A stretch of DNA of 64,000 nt from Magnaporthiopsis rhizophila (lineage: Eukaryota > Ascomycota > Sordariomycetes > Magnaporthales > Magnaporthaceae): the NCBI GenBank assembly GCA_003049465.1, contig PYSS01000015.1, positions 371,974 through 435,973 on the forward strand, in the 5' to 3' direction. This document shows positions 40,404 to 51,542 of the stretch, in pieces. Position 1 is the stretch's first letter, and the number at the start of each line of letters is the position of its first letter. The position numbers were made by a program, and so were the translations under genes. The notes beneath the pieces were generated by a model. The model saw only the letters and a program-made list of their open reading frames with translations. It was not told the DNA's origin and did no database searches.

Positions 40404-41470
40404 CTACTCAGATTGCGTTGCTGTCGTGTCGGTTAGGAGCCTCTGGAGTCCCTTGACAAGGCTTGACCTCTCCTCAGGCTCGCTGTTGCCGCTGGCGGCC
40501 CACCGTATTCTGCAGTCGCTGTCGACGAGGTAGACATAGCCGACCTTTGCGTTGAGAATGCCAATGCATTCGCTGATCTCGGTAGAGACGGGATTCCTGA
40601 CGACAAAGTACTTGTCCCAGTTCGACTCTCCAACCCGCCTCCTCAGCGAGCCCGCGAAGAGGCGGATGAGCCAGGCCTTGCCGGCGTTGTCCTCGATGTT
40701 GAGGCGGACCAGCTGCACGGCGCCGCCGTCGCCGCCGTCGAGGATGCGGTGGAGGGCCGGGTTCGCCTCGGCGGAGACGAAGGAGTCGACCTGCCGCTCG
40801 GCCCAGGCGCTGCTAAACACGGCGACGACCGAGGTCTTGCCGGAAAGGGTCGGGGTCGTGTCGTGCGGGCCCGGGTCCGTCTTGGACAGGGTCCGGCCGA
40901 AGAAGTTGGGGAAGTACAGGGACCTGTCTGCCTTGAAGATGCGGGGCGGGGCGAGGAAGGACTTGCCCTCGTGATACTGCATGTTGGACCAGTCGCGGAA
41001 GTAGGGGCGGGAGATCTTCTGGGTGCTACATACACGATAACGACAAGCGAGCGCCCAAAAGGTCAGTGGCGGATTTGAGAGGGCAGGCCGGGCGAGGAGA
41101 ACGGGGGGACGTACAGCTCCTTGCGCCGAGCCAGGTGCTTCTCGTAATCGACAAAGTCGTCGCGGCGCTCGCGCAACGACCGCGTCTCCAGCCCCGTGTT
41201 CTCCCCGGGACGTGGGGGGTTTGCCATGCCGATGGGGCGACCGAGCTGCTGGGGGACAAAATCCTCGTCTGCGCGTCGTCCATACGATCTCGGGGCGTTG
41301 CCGAACGGGCTCGGTGCTGGTGGTGAGCGCGCCGCGGGGGCGGCGGCGGCATTAGTGTCTGGACCGGACTGCAATAACGGCGCCGAGATGGCAAAGCCGC
41401 GCCTTTGACATGCGAGGCGCCTCAGCCCGCGCGGGGCTGCGCCGGCGCAGGCTCGGATGGCTGCTTCCAT
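40404..41470 (-). CDS. ATP10: Atp10, mitochondrial F1Fo ATP synthase assembly factor
   Basis: Atp10 is a matrix-side inner-membrane chaperone for subunit 6 (Atp6) assembly. Exons on the minus strand are 41470-41115 and 41025-40404, giving 325 residues (yeast Atp10 has 279). The N-terminus (MEAAIRACAGAAPRGLRRLACQRRGF) is Arg-rich and lacks acid residues, as expected of a presequence. The intron join restores HLARRKELTQKISRPYFRDW. Conserved block SFLAPPRIFKADRSLYFPNFFGRTL follows, then SGKTSVVAVFSSAWAERQVDSF, a helical part and YVYLVDSDCRIRWAASG, matching the thioredoxin-like Atp10 core. The start is the only ATG before the presequence. An upstream extension of the frame lacks ATG. It diverges from the E2 gene. 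Confidence 0.9.
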
Positions 41471-41999
41471 GGGTGCTGGGGTTCCGACGGTGATTGCTCC
41501 CTTGTCAAAGCTGGAACCTAGCAACCCAGGCTCTCAAAATTAGCAGCGAACTCGGAGATGGATTCAAAAAGTGTTGCCCCACTTATTCCCCAGACAGGCA
41601 AGCTAACCCCACACCCCGAGGTCGGCGTTCCTGGTGCGGCTATTCGCGGGCAAAGTAAACCCGCCAACGTCATCTGCACCCGCGAAAGCCGACGGTAAAC
41701 CACGGCGCTTCAGCGAGGGGCTGGGTTCGGTGCCTCGGACTCAGCCCTCGTCCTCGAGTCCTCGAGGGTGCGGTAAAATAGGAAAAAGGGACAAAGGCAG
41801 AGTAAACAATAGCACTCTGCTTACACCACAATTGTTGTCTTCCTGTTACTTTGTGACCTGTGAGGCATTGGCTGCCCTGATTGACGCTGTGTCCTGCCAT
41901 CTCTCCCTCCAGTACATACCGCTCTTCCTCTCCTTCTCTGCCGTCCTTCTCCTCCGCTCCGAGATCGCAAAAAACAATCCAGCTCGTAGTCCAGCAGCC
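41471..41999. promoter_or_regulatory. Divergent promoter region ATP10 / BCKDH E2
   Basis: About 530 bp between two mitochondrial-protein genes, presumably a shared divergent promoter. No element can be named by eye. Confidence 0.4.
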
Positions 42000-43657
42000 A
42001 TGCTTCTCCAGCGAAGCTGCTTGCTGCTTCTCCGGCACCTACCCAGACCCTCATCTACTCGCGCCGCCAGCTCTGCAGTAGGAGCGGTATACGCTCGACG
42101 ACGCCAGCCCCTCGGGGCCTCGATCCAGTGCCGCAAATTCCCCTCAGCAGGCCTCCACACGACGAGCAGGCTCTGCGTGGTCAAGCCCGTGCTGTTGGCG
42201 GACATTGGCGAAGGTCTGTCCCGCTCTCCCCGTATCTATCAACAAGATCTGGCAGGCTGATGTTCCCACCTTACGTCGCAGGCATTGTCGAGTGCGAAAT
42301 CATCCAATGGTTCGTCGAACCGGGGGCCCGTATCGAGGAGTTCTCGCCGCTGTGCGAGGTGCAGAGCGACAAGGCCTCGGTCGAGATCACCAGCCGCTTC
42401 ACCGGCGTCGTGAGGAAGCTCTATTATGACGCTGGCGAGATGGCCAAGGTCGGCAAGCCCTTTGTCGACATCGACATCCAGGGTGAGGCCAGGCCTGAGG
42501 ACCCGGACGCCCTGACGCCTGCGGAGGTCAGCCAGGACGCACCAAGAGCGGCCGCTGTCACACCCGAGGCTGGGGCACCCACGGCAGTTGCTCCGGACAT
42601 GATAGGTACTTTGCCGGCCGTGCCTGCCGGAAACCCAGCAAAGCCCAAGGGAAAATGCGCGGGGCTGGCTACGCCCGCCGTGCGCCACCTATGCAAGGAG
42701 CTCAATGTGGATCTGTCTAGTGTGGACGGGACAGGGAGAGACGGGCGCGTGCTGAAGGAGGATATCTACAAGTTTGTGCAGAGCCGCGACGGGGGAGTCG
42801 CCCCTGGCAAGCCTTCAGCCACCGCCAGCGGGGTGGTGTCGGCAGCCCAGCAACCCCCACATCAGATGCCCGGCTCCGCGCCCACAGCCGGCGCTCAGTC
42901 GGAGACGGTTGTGCAACTGTCACCAACGCAGCACATGATGTTCAAGACCATGACACGCTCGCTGTCCATCCCGCACTTCCTGTACGCTGACGAGATCGAC
43001 TTGACCAGTCTCGTCGAGCTGCGGACCAGGCTGAACAAGGTTCTGGCCAGCGGCAGCATCCCAGGCCAGGCCGGTCCCGCCGGCGGGGCTGTGGCCGAGG
43101 TGTCCAAGCTGTCGTACCTCCCCTTCGTCATCAAAGCCGTGTCGCTGGCGCTGTACGAATACCCGATCCTCAACGCCCGTGTAGACACCGCTGGGCCCGG
43201 CGACAAGCCCGTCCTCGTGTTCCGCAAGCAGCACAACATCGGGGTGGCCATGGACACACCCCAGGGGCTTCTGGTGCCCGTGGTCAAGAACGTCAACGAG
43301 CGCAACGTGCTGTCCATCGCGGCCGAGCTGAACCGGCTGCAGGCGCTCGCGCAGGCCGGCCGCCTCTCGCCCCAGGACATGAGCGGCGGCACCATCACCG
43401 TGTCCAACATCGGCAGCATCGGCGGCACGTACCTCAGCCCCGTCGTGGTCGAGCGCGAAGTGGCCATCCTCGGCATCGGTCGCGTGCGCACCGTGCCGGC
43501 CTTTGACGAGCACGACAACATCGTCAAGCGTCATGTTTGCAACTTCAGCTGGTGCGCCGACCACCGCGTTGTCGATGGCGCCACTGTGGCCCGCGCCGCC
43601 GGCGTCATTCGCCGTGTGGTGGAGGAGCCCGACGTCATGATCATGCACCTGAGGTGA
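42000..43657 (+). CDS. Branched-chain 2-oxoacid dehydrogenase E2 (dihydrolipoyl transacylase)
   Basis: This is the transacylase core of the mitochondrial complex that degrades leucine, isoleucine and valine. Exons 42000-42213 and 42282-43657 give 529 residues. An Arg/Ser-rich presequence occupies residues 1-55. The lipoyl domain covers about 62-140 (KPVLLADIGEGIVECEIIQW, lipoyl-Lys in QSDKASVEI). A Pro/Ala hinge is followed by the peripheral subunit-binding domain at about 197-232 (ATPAVRHLCKELNVDLSSVDGTGRDGRVLKEDI). A second Ala/Pro linker leads to the catalytic domain at about 285-529 (FKTMTRSLSIPHFLYADEIDLTSL, then NIGVAMDTPQGLLVPVVKNV, TVSNIGSIGGTY). The active-site HRVVDG lies near the C-terminus. 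SIPHF and the single lipoyl domain favour the branched-chain enzyme over pyruvate or 2-oxoglutarate E2. Confidence 0.92.
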
Positions 43658-45205
43658 GGGCAATGATGGGCAAGTGACGGATAGACGACCATGATGGGCC
43701 GGCAGGCCATCGGTGCTCGCCTCGTCTGTGCTTACTGTGTGTCGATGCCCACTCGGTGTGGGCCAGGGGTGCGTGCGACCGACAACGGCGGCCATGAACG
43801 TAGCCTAGTCATGGGTGCATAGAGTGAGTCTGGCTGGACCGGGCCGGTGACACTTTTGCTGTTCCGGCATAGACAGCACGCAGCTGGAAGCCAACCTTGC
43901 TCACATGCCCTCCCCTTTGGGACGGCTGCATGAACGAGGCCGTGGTATTTAGGGCGCCCAGATAAGAAGGCGAAGCCATCACCGGTGGGCATGTACATAT
44001 TTTGAATAGCACTGAATACCCGGCTGTGGATGCCTGAGACTTTTTGCCTGCAGCCGGCCGAATTGGGAAACCTTGATGTGGAGTGTCGAGGTCATAGACT
44101 TCTACATAGACCGGATATGCAATGCACCCCACACCATTACAGTGCATACGCGGCGCCTTGCTACGCCCGGGCGAGCATGGATGGATAGAGAAGGAGGGAG
44201 CAGATGAGATGGGAGAAAATACGAGTGATCGTGCGGAGCAAGCGAGAAGAGATGGATAGTAGAAAATACGAAAAATTACTAACCTAAAGAGAGGGTGCAA
44301 GGGAAGAGAGGACGAGCGGGAATGGCGGAGCAAATCCCGCCTATCCGCACCGGAGACCGGGTTCTTGCTTCCTCTCTCTCGGCAGGCTGTCTCCAAGGCA
44401 TAACGGCACCATCTGCAACCAGCTGGCTGAAAGCCCTCTAGCGCTGTTTGCGTAAAGCAAAAGCTCATCCATGCCTTGGTGAGCGGTGTGACGGGCCAAC
44501 CAAACCCGTCTCGTTGCCTCTTGTGTTACCGTGACCGGACGTGTGATTAGCTTGGCAGTTTCTGCGTGGGCAACCAAACAGACTGCGGTCTGGATTATGC
44601 AGCCCGAGGAAACTGCAGCCGACATGCGGACGGACAGCTGCTATGACTGGGCGGGCTAGCGGGCAGACAAGCATGCCGTTCCCCTGTTTCTCGCCCTTGC
44701 CCTGCCTGCATGCATGCATATGCACGTCGCCTCTCTGGGACCCTGGCAGGTACGAAAGCAGCTAGAACCGTCCGGGCAAAAGATACGATACGAAGTGATG
44801 AGCACCCGATGCTGGGAAGGATCCTATGCAGGCAGATAAAGAGCGAAGAGAAAAACAACCCGGTCCCTTGTCTGGAGGAAACCAAAGCCGAGGAAGAATA
44901 CGAGATTGTGTTCGTCTGTGGGTATACACATAAAGAAAAGAATGATCAAATCGAGTAAAATTCAAACAGAACAGGGCAGCTGCATGTGGCGCATAGAGTG
45001 CGGGCCTGGGAATCTTTGGCCCCTTTCCCAAATCCGGGTGCCCGTACGCTTGCCGAACGCCACCGCCCGAAACCACAGACCGGGGACACCAGGCTAGTTC
45101 AAAAAAGCAACGACCCCCAGCCGATCCAGAGAGGCCGGAAGGGTTCTGAGAATCGAGGTGCTAGTACGCCTGCTGGCTGGCTGGGGTAGGCCAGACCAGA
45201 CTAGC
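43658..45205. other. Convergent 3' intergenic region
   Basis: About 1.5 kb with no convincing gene. It is purine-rich at about 44180-44340. No repeat, tRNA or transposon fragment is recognised. Confidence 0.4.
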
Positions 45206-46078
45206 TCATGCATCCCGGTCCATAATCTCGCGGACCTTTCTCACGGCCTCGGCCTTGACGGCGTCGCGGGGCTGGCCGACGTCTATGGTGATGACGTCGC
45301 CCTCGTCCCCGGCGGGCGCCTCCAGGGCCTCGAATTGGCTGTGGACCATGTTGGCGCCCATGTAGTGGCCCTCGCGCGCGGCCACACGCTTGACGAGGGC
45401 GTCCTCGGTGGCGCACAGGTAGACAAAGTGCAGGCGCACGCGGGGCTGGAAGTAAGGGGCGACGCGCATGACGTCGCGGTACTTGCGCTTGAGCGCCGAG
45501 CACGTCACGACGACGCCGCCGGCGCCGTCCACCAGCCTCTCGACGGCCACGTCACGCAGTTTGCTCAGCCAGTCCCAGCGGTCCGCGTCCGTGAGCGGGA
45601 TGCCGTCCCGCATTTTGGCCACGTTGGCCGGGGGGTGGTACTGGAGCCAAGCAAACGTGTTAGACTAAAACAAAGGCTCAGGCAGGTCAAGGGCTTTGGG
45701 CGTGAGAGAGTGAGTGTGAGAGATAGAGAGTCGCATACGCACGTCGTCACCCTCAAGATAGACCATGTCGAGCGTGGTGGAGAGGTGCTCGGCCACGGTG
45801 CTCTTGCCGCAGCCGGCCGGGCCGCTGACGACCCAGATGTGGAGCGACGATGAGCCCTGGGCGGCGGCAGCACCGGAGGCGGGGGTCTCGGCCGAGAGCG
45901 TCATGGTGAGCCGGGCGGACTGCGGTGAGCTGTTGCTGCTGCTGCTGTTGCTTCTGAGACTGGGGCTCTGGATGGAGGAGGGCGCAAGGGTGTTTGCTGA
46001 AGAGGGCGGGGCGAGGGCGGCGGGTGGTGTAGAGGCAGGGACGGTAGCAGCCCTCGCTGGGGTCTTGCAGCTGAGCAT
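45206..46078 (-). CDS. Gluconokinase (GntK family)
   Basis: It phosphorylates gluconate with ATP to 6-phosphogluconate for the pentose phosphate route. Exons on the minus strand are 46078-45743 and 45640-45206. The core starts with HIWVVSGPAGCGKSTVAEHL (P-loop), followed by YLEGDD, the junction DDYHPPANVAKMRDGIPLTDADRWDWL and CSALKRKYRD. The LHFVYLCATEDAL and REGHYM motifs are also typical. Starting at ATG 46078 gives 256 residues with an N-terminal Ser/Ala/Pro-rich extension of about 60 residues. Starting at the in-frame ATG 45904 (MTLSAETPASG) gives 198, closer to the usual family size. The longer start is listed because it is the first ATG of the ordered part, but the shorter one may be used. 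The transcript leader is flanked by GA-rich microsatellite sequence. Confidence 0.88.
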
Positions 46079-46396
46079 TATATAGCTGGCTGGAGGCCGC
46101 AGCAGGGCAGGCAGGGAGGCCCAGCCCGAGTCGCACACACACACGACGGGCAACCCCAGGAATGCGGCGAGCGAGGGGGACGGGGTGCGCTGGCAGGTTC
46201 CATCCAGCGCAAAATGGATAAGGTGACCACAAGGCCGGTCGACGAGAGAAAGAGAGAGAATGAGGGCGTGCGAGAGAGAGACCTTGTCAGACGGCTGGCC
46301 ACGCACCTACCACCTACTACCTGCTAGGTAGGATAGGGTAGGGTAGCTGGGGAAGCTCCTCGTGGTCAAGAACTTCGAATGAAGGCTGAGACTCTT

Positions 46397-46427
<31 letters not shown>

Positions 46428-48574
46428 CTNNNNNTTTTTTTTTTTTTTTTTTTTTTTTTTTTTTCGCTCCCTTTTTTTCCTGGCTTAACCCCTTTCCTTC
46501 TTTCCTTGGTATTTATCTCTTTATTTTTCCCTTTTTCCCATCTCCCGGGATCGGGTTGCTTCATAAGGCACTTTTACCCGGCGGCGTGCTGTGGTGCTCG
46601 CCTCGGTTCTTCTCCCGGATTCCAGGGGTTGTTCAGATAGGCCATTGGAGGAAGGGGAAAGCAACCCGTCAAGGTATGACCCGACAGGCGACCAGCAATG
46701 CAGGCGCATGCAGTAGCAGTGGATGAGAACGCCGGCGAGGTGCGACATTCGTTCTTGTGCTCGCTTGTTGTTTGTCAATGCCCCGCAGATGGACAAGGGG
46801 CAAAAAGGGCTGCAGGTGAGAAAGACGACAAGTGACAGCCGGTCAGAGACAGCCGCACGCGGAGATTGCCTTTGGCGCTTGGATGACGGATAACGACCAG
46901 GGGAGGACCCAACCCTTTTTTTTTTTTTTTTTTTGCTTCATTCCCTATTTTTTTTTCCTCGCCCTCCCCACTCCGGCCTCCACCCAACTACGGAACGGCA
47001 GAACACAGGCGACAGTGACGTGGCCACGTTAGTCCGACCAGCTGCCTGCTTTGTGTCACCATACCTATAATTCACGCCCTAGCCCATAACTGCCTCCTGT
47101 CTAAGTAGGTTCCCTTTGGGAGCCATTCTCTGCTGCTCTGCCTTATCTGCAAATCATTGCTCTCTATTTCCCTGCTTCGCTCGCTCAAGATCCGAGTTCA
47201 TCCATCCCACAGTCCCACATGGATATAAAGCGGAAAGTGGAAATACAATGGCGGCCCAACAGCCCCAGGGAAAGGTGTCATGTGAGAGCAAAAAAACTAT
47301 CGATGCGGTGTGGTTGCCTGTAGTCTCCTTTCTGTGTGGGGAGAATACCCCCATTCATGACAAGAACAGAGGAAGGGGTGAAAATAAGATCAGAAAAAGA
47401 AAGAAAGGAAATAAGAAGCTATACTTGGGCTGAGAGCTTGGTACTATTTTGGTAGGTATCACGGTAGGTAGGTACCAGCTAACGAAAGGTGGGTGAGGGG
47501 CACCGATGTGTGGCGATCAAGTAACAAAATGCCTCGACGGGCGCCATCGACGTCCGCACAAATATTCCGCCGCCCAATCCGATCTGATCCGACACCAAGC
47601 CTCAGCTAGCAAGACGGTCTGATGCCCAGCAGCGGCAGTTGGAATGGAAGAGAGGTGGCGGATCGTCTGCTGCCACAAATAAAGGGTTAGGTTGGAGGCT
47701 CCTCCATATAGGCAAGATATCTACCTATCTATTGGCCTCTGCTCAAGCGTTCCTGGCCCCAGGGCAAACCGGTTGCGCAACACGTAGTAGCACAAAGGCG
47801 CTGCGCTGGCTGGCGTGTGTAATCGAAGCAGACGGGCTTGTGCTATGGCGGAACTACCGTAGGCAGGCACCTCAAAAGTCTGAGGCAAGCCTTATGGATG
47901 GACGAGTGCAAAAGGAGCAATTCCATCCGATGTTAGACAAGGTTTTTACCAACGGTGCGGTGAGGGCCGCAGATGGCATCCCGTGCCTCGCCTGCAGATG
48001 ATGGAGCCCGCCCCGGCCTGTGGAATCACTCCATTTCCTATGACGACATGGGCGGTCGGCGAGATATGGAGCTGCAAGCGGAGTGGGGGAGCCGCTACCC
48101 AAGTGCCATACTCCCGCAGTCAGGCATTCAACGTCGAGCGACGCGGCCGTGAGAAGGAGACGAGAATCATGGAGAGGGAGGGATCGGGCGCAAATCCACC
48201 GACTTGCGCTAATCTAGATACCTAACGATGTGTAACCCGAAAGCGGGTTGGTAAGTGCCTATAATAATTAGAAATGATAATGGGGTCGGACGTCAAGGCG
48301 GGACGTTGTGCAACGACAGAAACGCTTCTTTTTGTTCCTTGGCGCTTCTAGTCGACCATGTCCTGGCACGCGCGAATGTAGTGTCGAGCCAAAGGGCCGG
48401 GCACAAGGTGGGCCTTGGGGGTACAACGAATGTACTCCCCTCTCCTGACCGGGAGCCTCCGCAAGACAGGTACCTCCTTTAAGCTTCAACGTACCCCTCA
48501 TCCGTCCAACCCCACTTCTGGCTGCCCGCCTCAGCCTGGTCGACAAGCTCTAGTGAGGGGCACCTGTAAGCTCC
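46079..48574. other. Long intergenic region with an assembly gap in a T-run
   Basis: About 2.5 kb between divergent genes. A T-run at 46399-46464 is interrupted by N at 46430-46434 (an assembly gap), and a T19 run lies at 46916-46934. GA-rich microsatellite sequence occurs at about 46250-46300. A TATAAA occurs at about 47224, but no long frame follows it. No gene or RNA is supported. Confidence 0.6.
46399..46464. repeat. Poly-T homopolymer tract with five N
   Basis: A T29 stretch, one C, one T, NNNNN and T30. Exact length cannot be known because of the gap. Confidence 0.95.
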
Positions 48575-51148
48575 ATGTATTCGCGACTCCAGCATCGGCA
48601 TCGTGCCATTCTGTGCCAAACCCGCCAGGCCCTCCGGTTTCTGGCGCACTCCTCTGCACACGCAAGTAAAGGCTACACGCTCGGGGTAGCTGCCTGGCCG
48701 AGCCGTCTTCGTCCCCGCCCCATACTCGCTTGTGCGCGCCTCTTTGCCACATCGGCCATGGCGCTCTCGGCACATGAGCTCAAGGGCTACTTGGCTGACT
48801 CGCCCCCGAGCGTTGTCCGCCTGGAGATCGCAAAGCATTTTGACGCCTTGTCCGACAAGGACAAGCGATATGCTCACTACATCAGCCGGTACGCCCATCA
48901 CACAACAGAGCCATCCAGTCGTGCCGCCCGCTAACTCCCCGACCGCGTGCAGCGCCTCCTTAGCGGGGAATCGCATTGTGCTGCGCCAGGTCTCGCCAGA
49001 GGCCGAGTCCATCTACGACCTCATAATATCCTTGCACAAGACCGCTGCCGGCGACTGGAAGGCCCTAGGCAAGAAGGCGGGCGTGTCCGATGAGGCCGTC
49101 ACGCACTTTCTCGCGTACGCCGCGCAGTTCCTGGGCAACGCGGGCAACTACAAGAGCTTTGGCGACTCAAAGTTCCTGCCACGCTGCCAGGAGACCGACG
49201 TGGCCGCCCTTGCCGCCTCGGACCCCGTTGCGGACCGCCACTACAAGGTCACCAAGGGCGCCATCTTTTCCACTGACAGGCCTGGCCTGCTGCATCTGGG
49301 CTTCCCCGAGGATGGCCACCTGACCACCTACTACCCAGACTCCCCCCACATCACCAAGGAGGAGATTGGCGCCATCGCCAAGTTCTCCGAGGACAAGGGG
49401 CTCCTACCCGAGAACACGCGCGTGCGCAAGTCCGCCGACGGTCAGGTCTTTGACATTCTCATCGCTTCTGCCCAGACCTCGGTGCCCTCAGGCGGCGGCG
49501 ACATCGGCACCCAGACTGAATTCAAGCTGGACAGCGGGGCCCTGGCTGGCAAGACTATCAGGCTCGTGTACGGTGATTACGCGGCCGAGATGGCCGTCAT
49601 CGCGCGCAACATAACCAAAGCAGCCGAAAATACCGACAACGAGACGCAGCAGAAGATGCACAGGGCGTACGCCGCCTCCTTCGACAACGGTTCGCTATTA
49701 TCTTTCAAGGAGAGTCAGCGCCAATGGATCAGGGACAAGGGCCCTGTGGTCGAGTGCAACATCGGCTTCATCGAGACCTACAGGGACCCTGCCGGCGTGA
49801 GGGGCGAGTGGGAGGGCTTTGCCGCCATAGTGAACTTTGAGAGGACTCGTGCGTTTGGTGCCCTCGTCGATGCCGCCCCATCTCTGATCCCCATCCTGCC
49901 CTGGTCCAAGGACTTTGAAAAGAACGAATTCCTCTCTCCCGACTTCACCTCGCTCGAAGTCCTGACCTTTTGCGGCTCCGGGGCGCCAGCGGGCATAAAC
50001 TTGCCCAACTATGATGATATCAGAGAGACCGAAGGCTTCAAGAACGTGAGCCTGGGCAACGTCATGAGTGCCAAGGCCCCCAACGAGAAGATCCCCTTCA
50101 TTGCCGAGGAAGACCTAGAGCTGTTCAAGAAGTATCGGGACGACGCATTCGAGGTCCAGGTCGGTCTCCACGAGCTCACGGGGCATGGCTGTGGCAAGCT
50201 ACTCCAAGAGACAGCTCCTGGCCAGTACAACTTTGATATCAATCAGCCCCCTGTCAGCCCGATCACTAACAAGCCGATTACCACCTGGGTGCGTTGTCTT
50301 ATCTTAGCCCTTTTCCTTTGTCTCTATGTTTTACAAACCTGGCGGGACCTCTTTCCCACCAAGGAAGTAAGTGTATACTAACGCCGAAGATTTGGTGACC
50401 ACAGTACAAACCCGGCCAAACTTGGAGCTCCGTATTTGGTGGACTGGCTGGGGCCTACGAGGAGTGCCGAGCCGAACTCGTCGCCATGTATCTCGGGTAA
50501 GCCCCACGAGGTTGGATGCCGTTCTGGCGCTTTAGATGTTCATTATGACTAACAGTTTTGGCGCGACACAGTTGCGAGTTTTCTGTCCTCAAGATCTTCG
50601 GTTTCGGGGACGGGAGCGTCAACATGGACGGCGAGGCGGGCGACATCCTGTATGCATCTTATCTGACGATGGCCCGGATGGGCCTGGTTTCCGTCGAGTT
50701 CTGGGACCCAAAGAGCCAGAAATGGGGCCAACCCCACTGCCAGGCCCGGTTCGCCATCCTCAGGTGTTTCCTCGAGGCCGGCGACGACTTTTGCAAGCTT
50801 GTGCACGCCAAGGACGGCGACCTCTCGGACCTCACCATCAAGCTCGACCGGTCCAAGATCCTGACGACGGGGAGGAAGGCCGTGGGCGACTTCTTGCAAA
50901 AGATCCACATCTACAAGTCCACGGCCGACGTCGAGACGGGCTCCAAGTTCTTCCAGGACATGTCGTCCGTCGGCCTCGAGTACTGGGGCACCAAGGTGCG
51001 CGACGTGGTCGTGGAGAACAAGCAGCCCCGTAAGGTCTTTGTCCAGGCGAACACGTACCTGGACGAGGCAACAGGCCTGGTGACGCTCAGGGAGTACGAC
51101 GCGACACCAGAGGGCATGATCCAGTCGTGGGCGGACCGTGAGGCTTGA
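48575..51148 (+). CDS. Dipeptidyl peptidase III (M49 zinc metallopeptidase)
   Basis: It releases N-terminal dipeptides from oligopeptides, mostly in the cytosol. Exons are 48575-48888, 48953-50288, 50405-50496 and 50572-51148. Starting at ATG 48575 gives 772 residues, and starting at the in-frame ATG 48758 (MALSAHEL) gives 711, the length of yeast DPP III. The extra 61 residues are Arg/Ala/Ser-rich without acid residues, like a mitochondrial presequence. The zinc-site helix reads HELTGHGCGK at about residue 450 of the short form, where most family members have HELLGH. The second zinc motif EECRAE follows in exon 3 (GAYEECRAELVAMYL), as expected. The domain order and the string VGFIETYRDP-like NIGFIETYRDPAG are classic. 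The stop is TGA after QSWADREA. It converges on RPL6. Confidence 0.92.
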
Positions 51149-51542
51149 GCAGCTCGGCCCAAGTGTATGTTGCATATCAAGCAATCCGCCACCTCCCCCG
51201 GCGCAAAACGGACGTGATATCACCACGACATTGCCAGATGGGTGCCGCGTGCAAGAAGTTCGATAGCTCTAGCTTCAAAAGAGACCCCCAAAAGAACCAA
51301 AAAGAAAAACGATGCCCTGTTTTGTGACCATAACCCCCATGGAAGATCCGGATCTTTTTTTTTTGTTCTTGTTGACTGTGTAAACCTCGATTACAGACGC
51401 CAGAATGGACCAAACCCTTTCAACGTCCGGATGCAATTGGCCGAACAAAGCCATACCAGCCCATCATCCACTGCAAGAAAATCGCACGCTCCGAGCCCCC
51501 ATCCAGTAAACCCGATGCACCTCGCTCCACCTGGTTTCCCGC
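51149..51542. other. Convergent 3' region DPP III / RPL6
   Basis: About 390 bp, with an A-rich stretch near 51295-51310 and a T run near 51354-51363. No gene is seen. Confidence 0.4.

Noticed and set aside
42920..43795. Minus-strand frame of 291 residues opposite the BCKDH E2 catalytic domain
   Set aside because: Antisense reading of a conserved catalytic domain; His/Gly/Asp-rich composition is the usual shadow pattern.
46307..46564. Poly-Lys minus-strand frame
   Set aside because: It is a translation of the T homopolymer with the N gap, not a gene.
47224..47433. TATAAA followed by a short ATG frame
   Set aside because: The frame is basic low complexity with no protein-like texture; no splice extension makes it longer.
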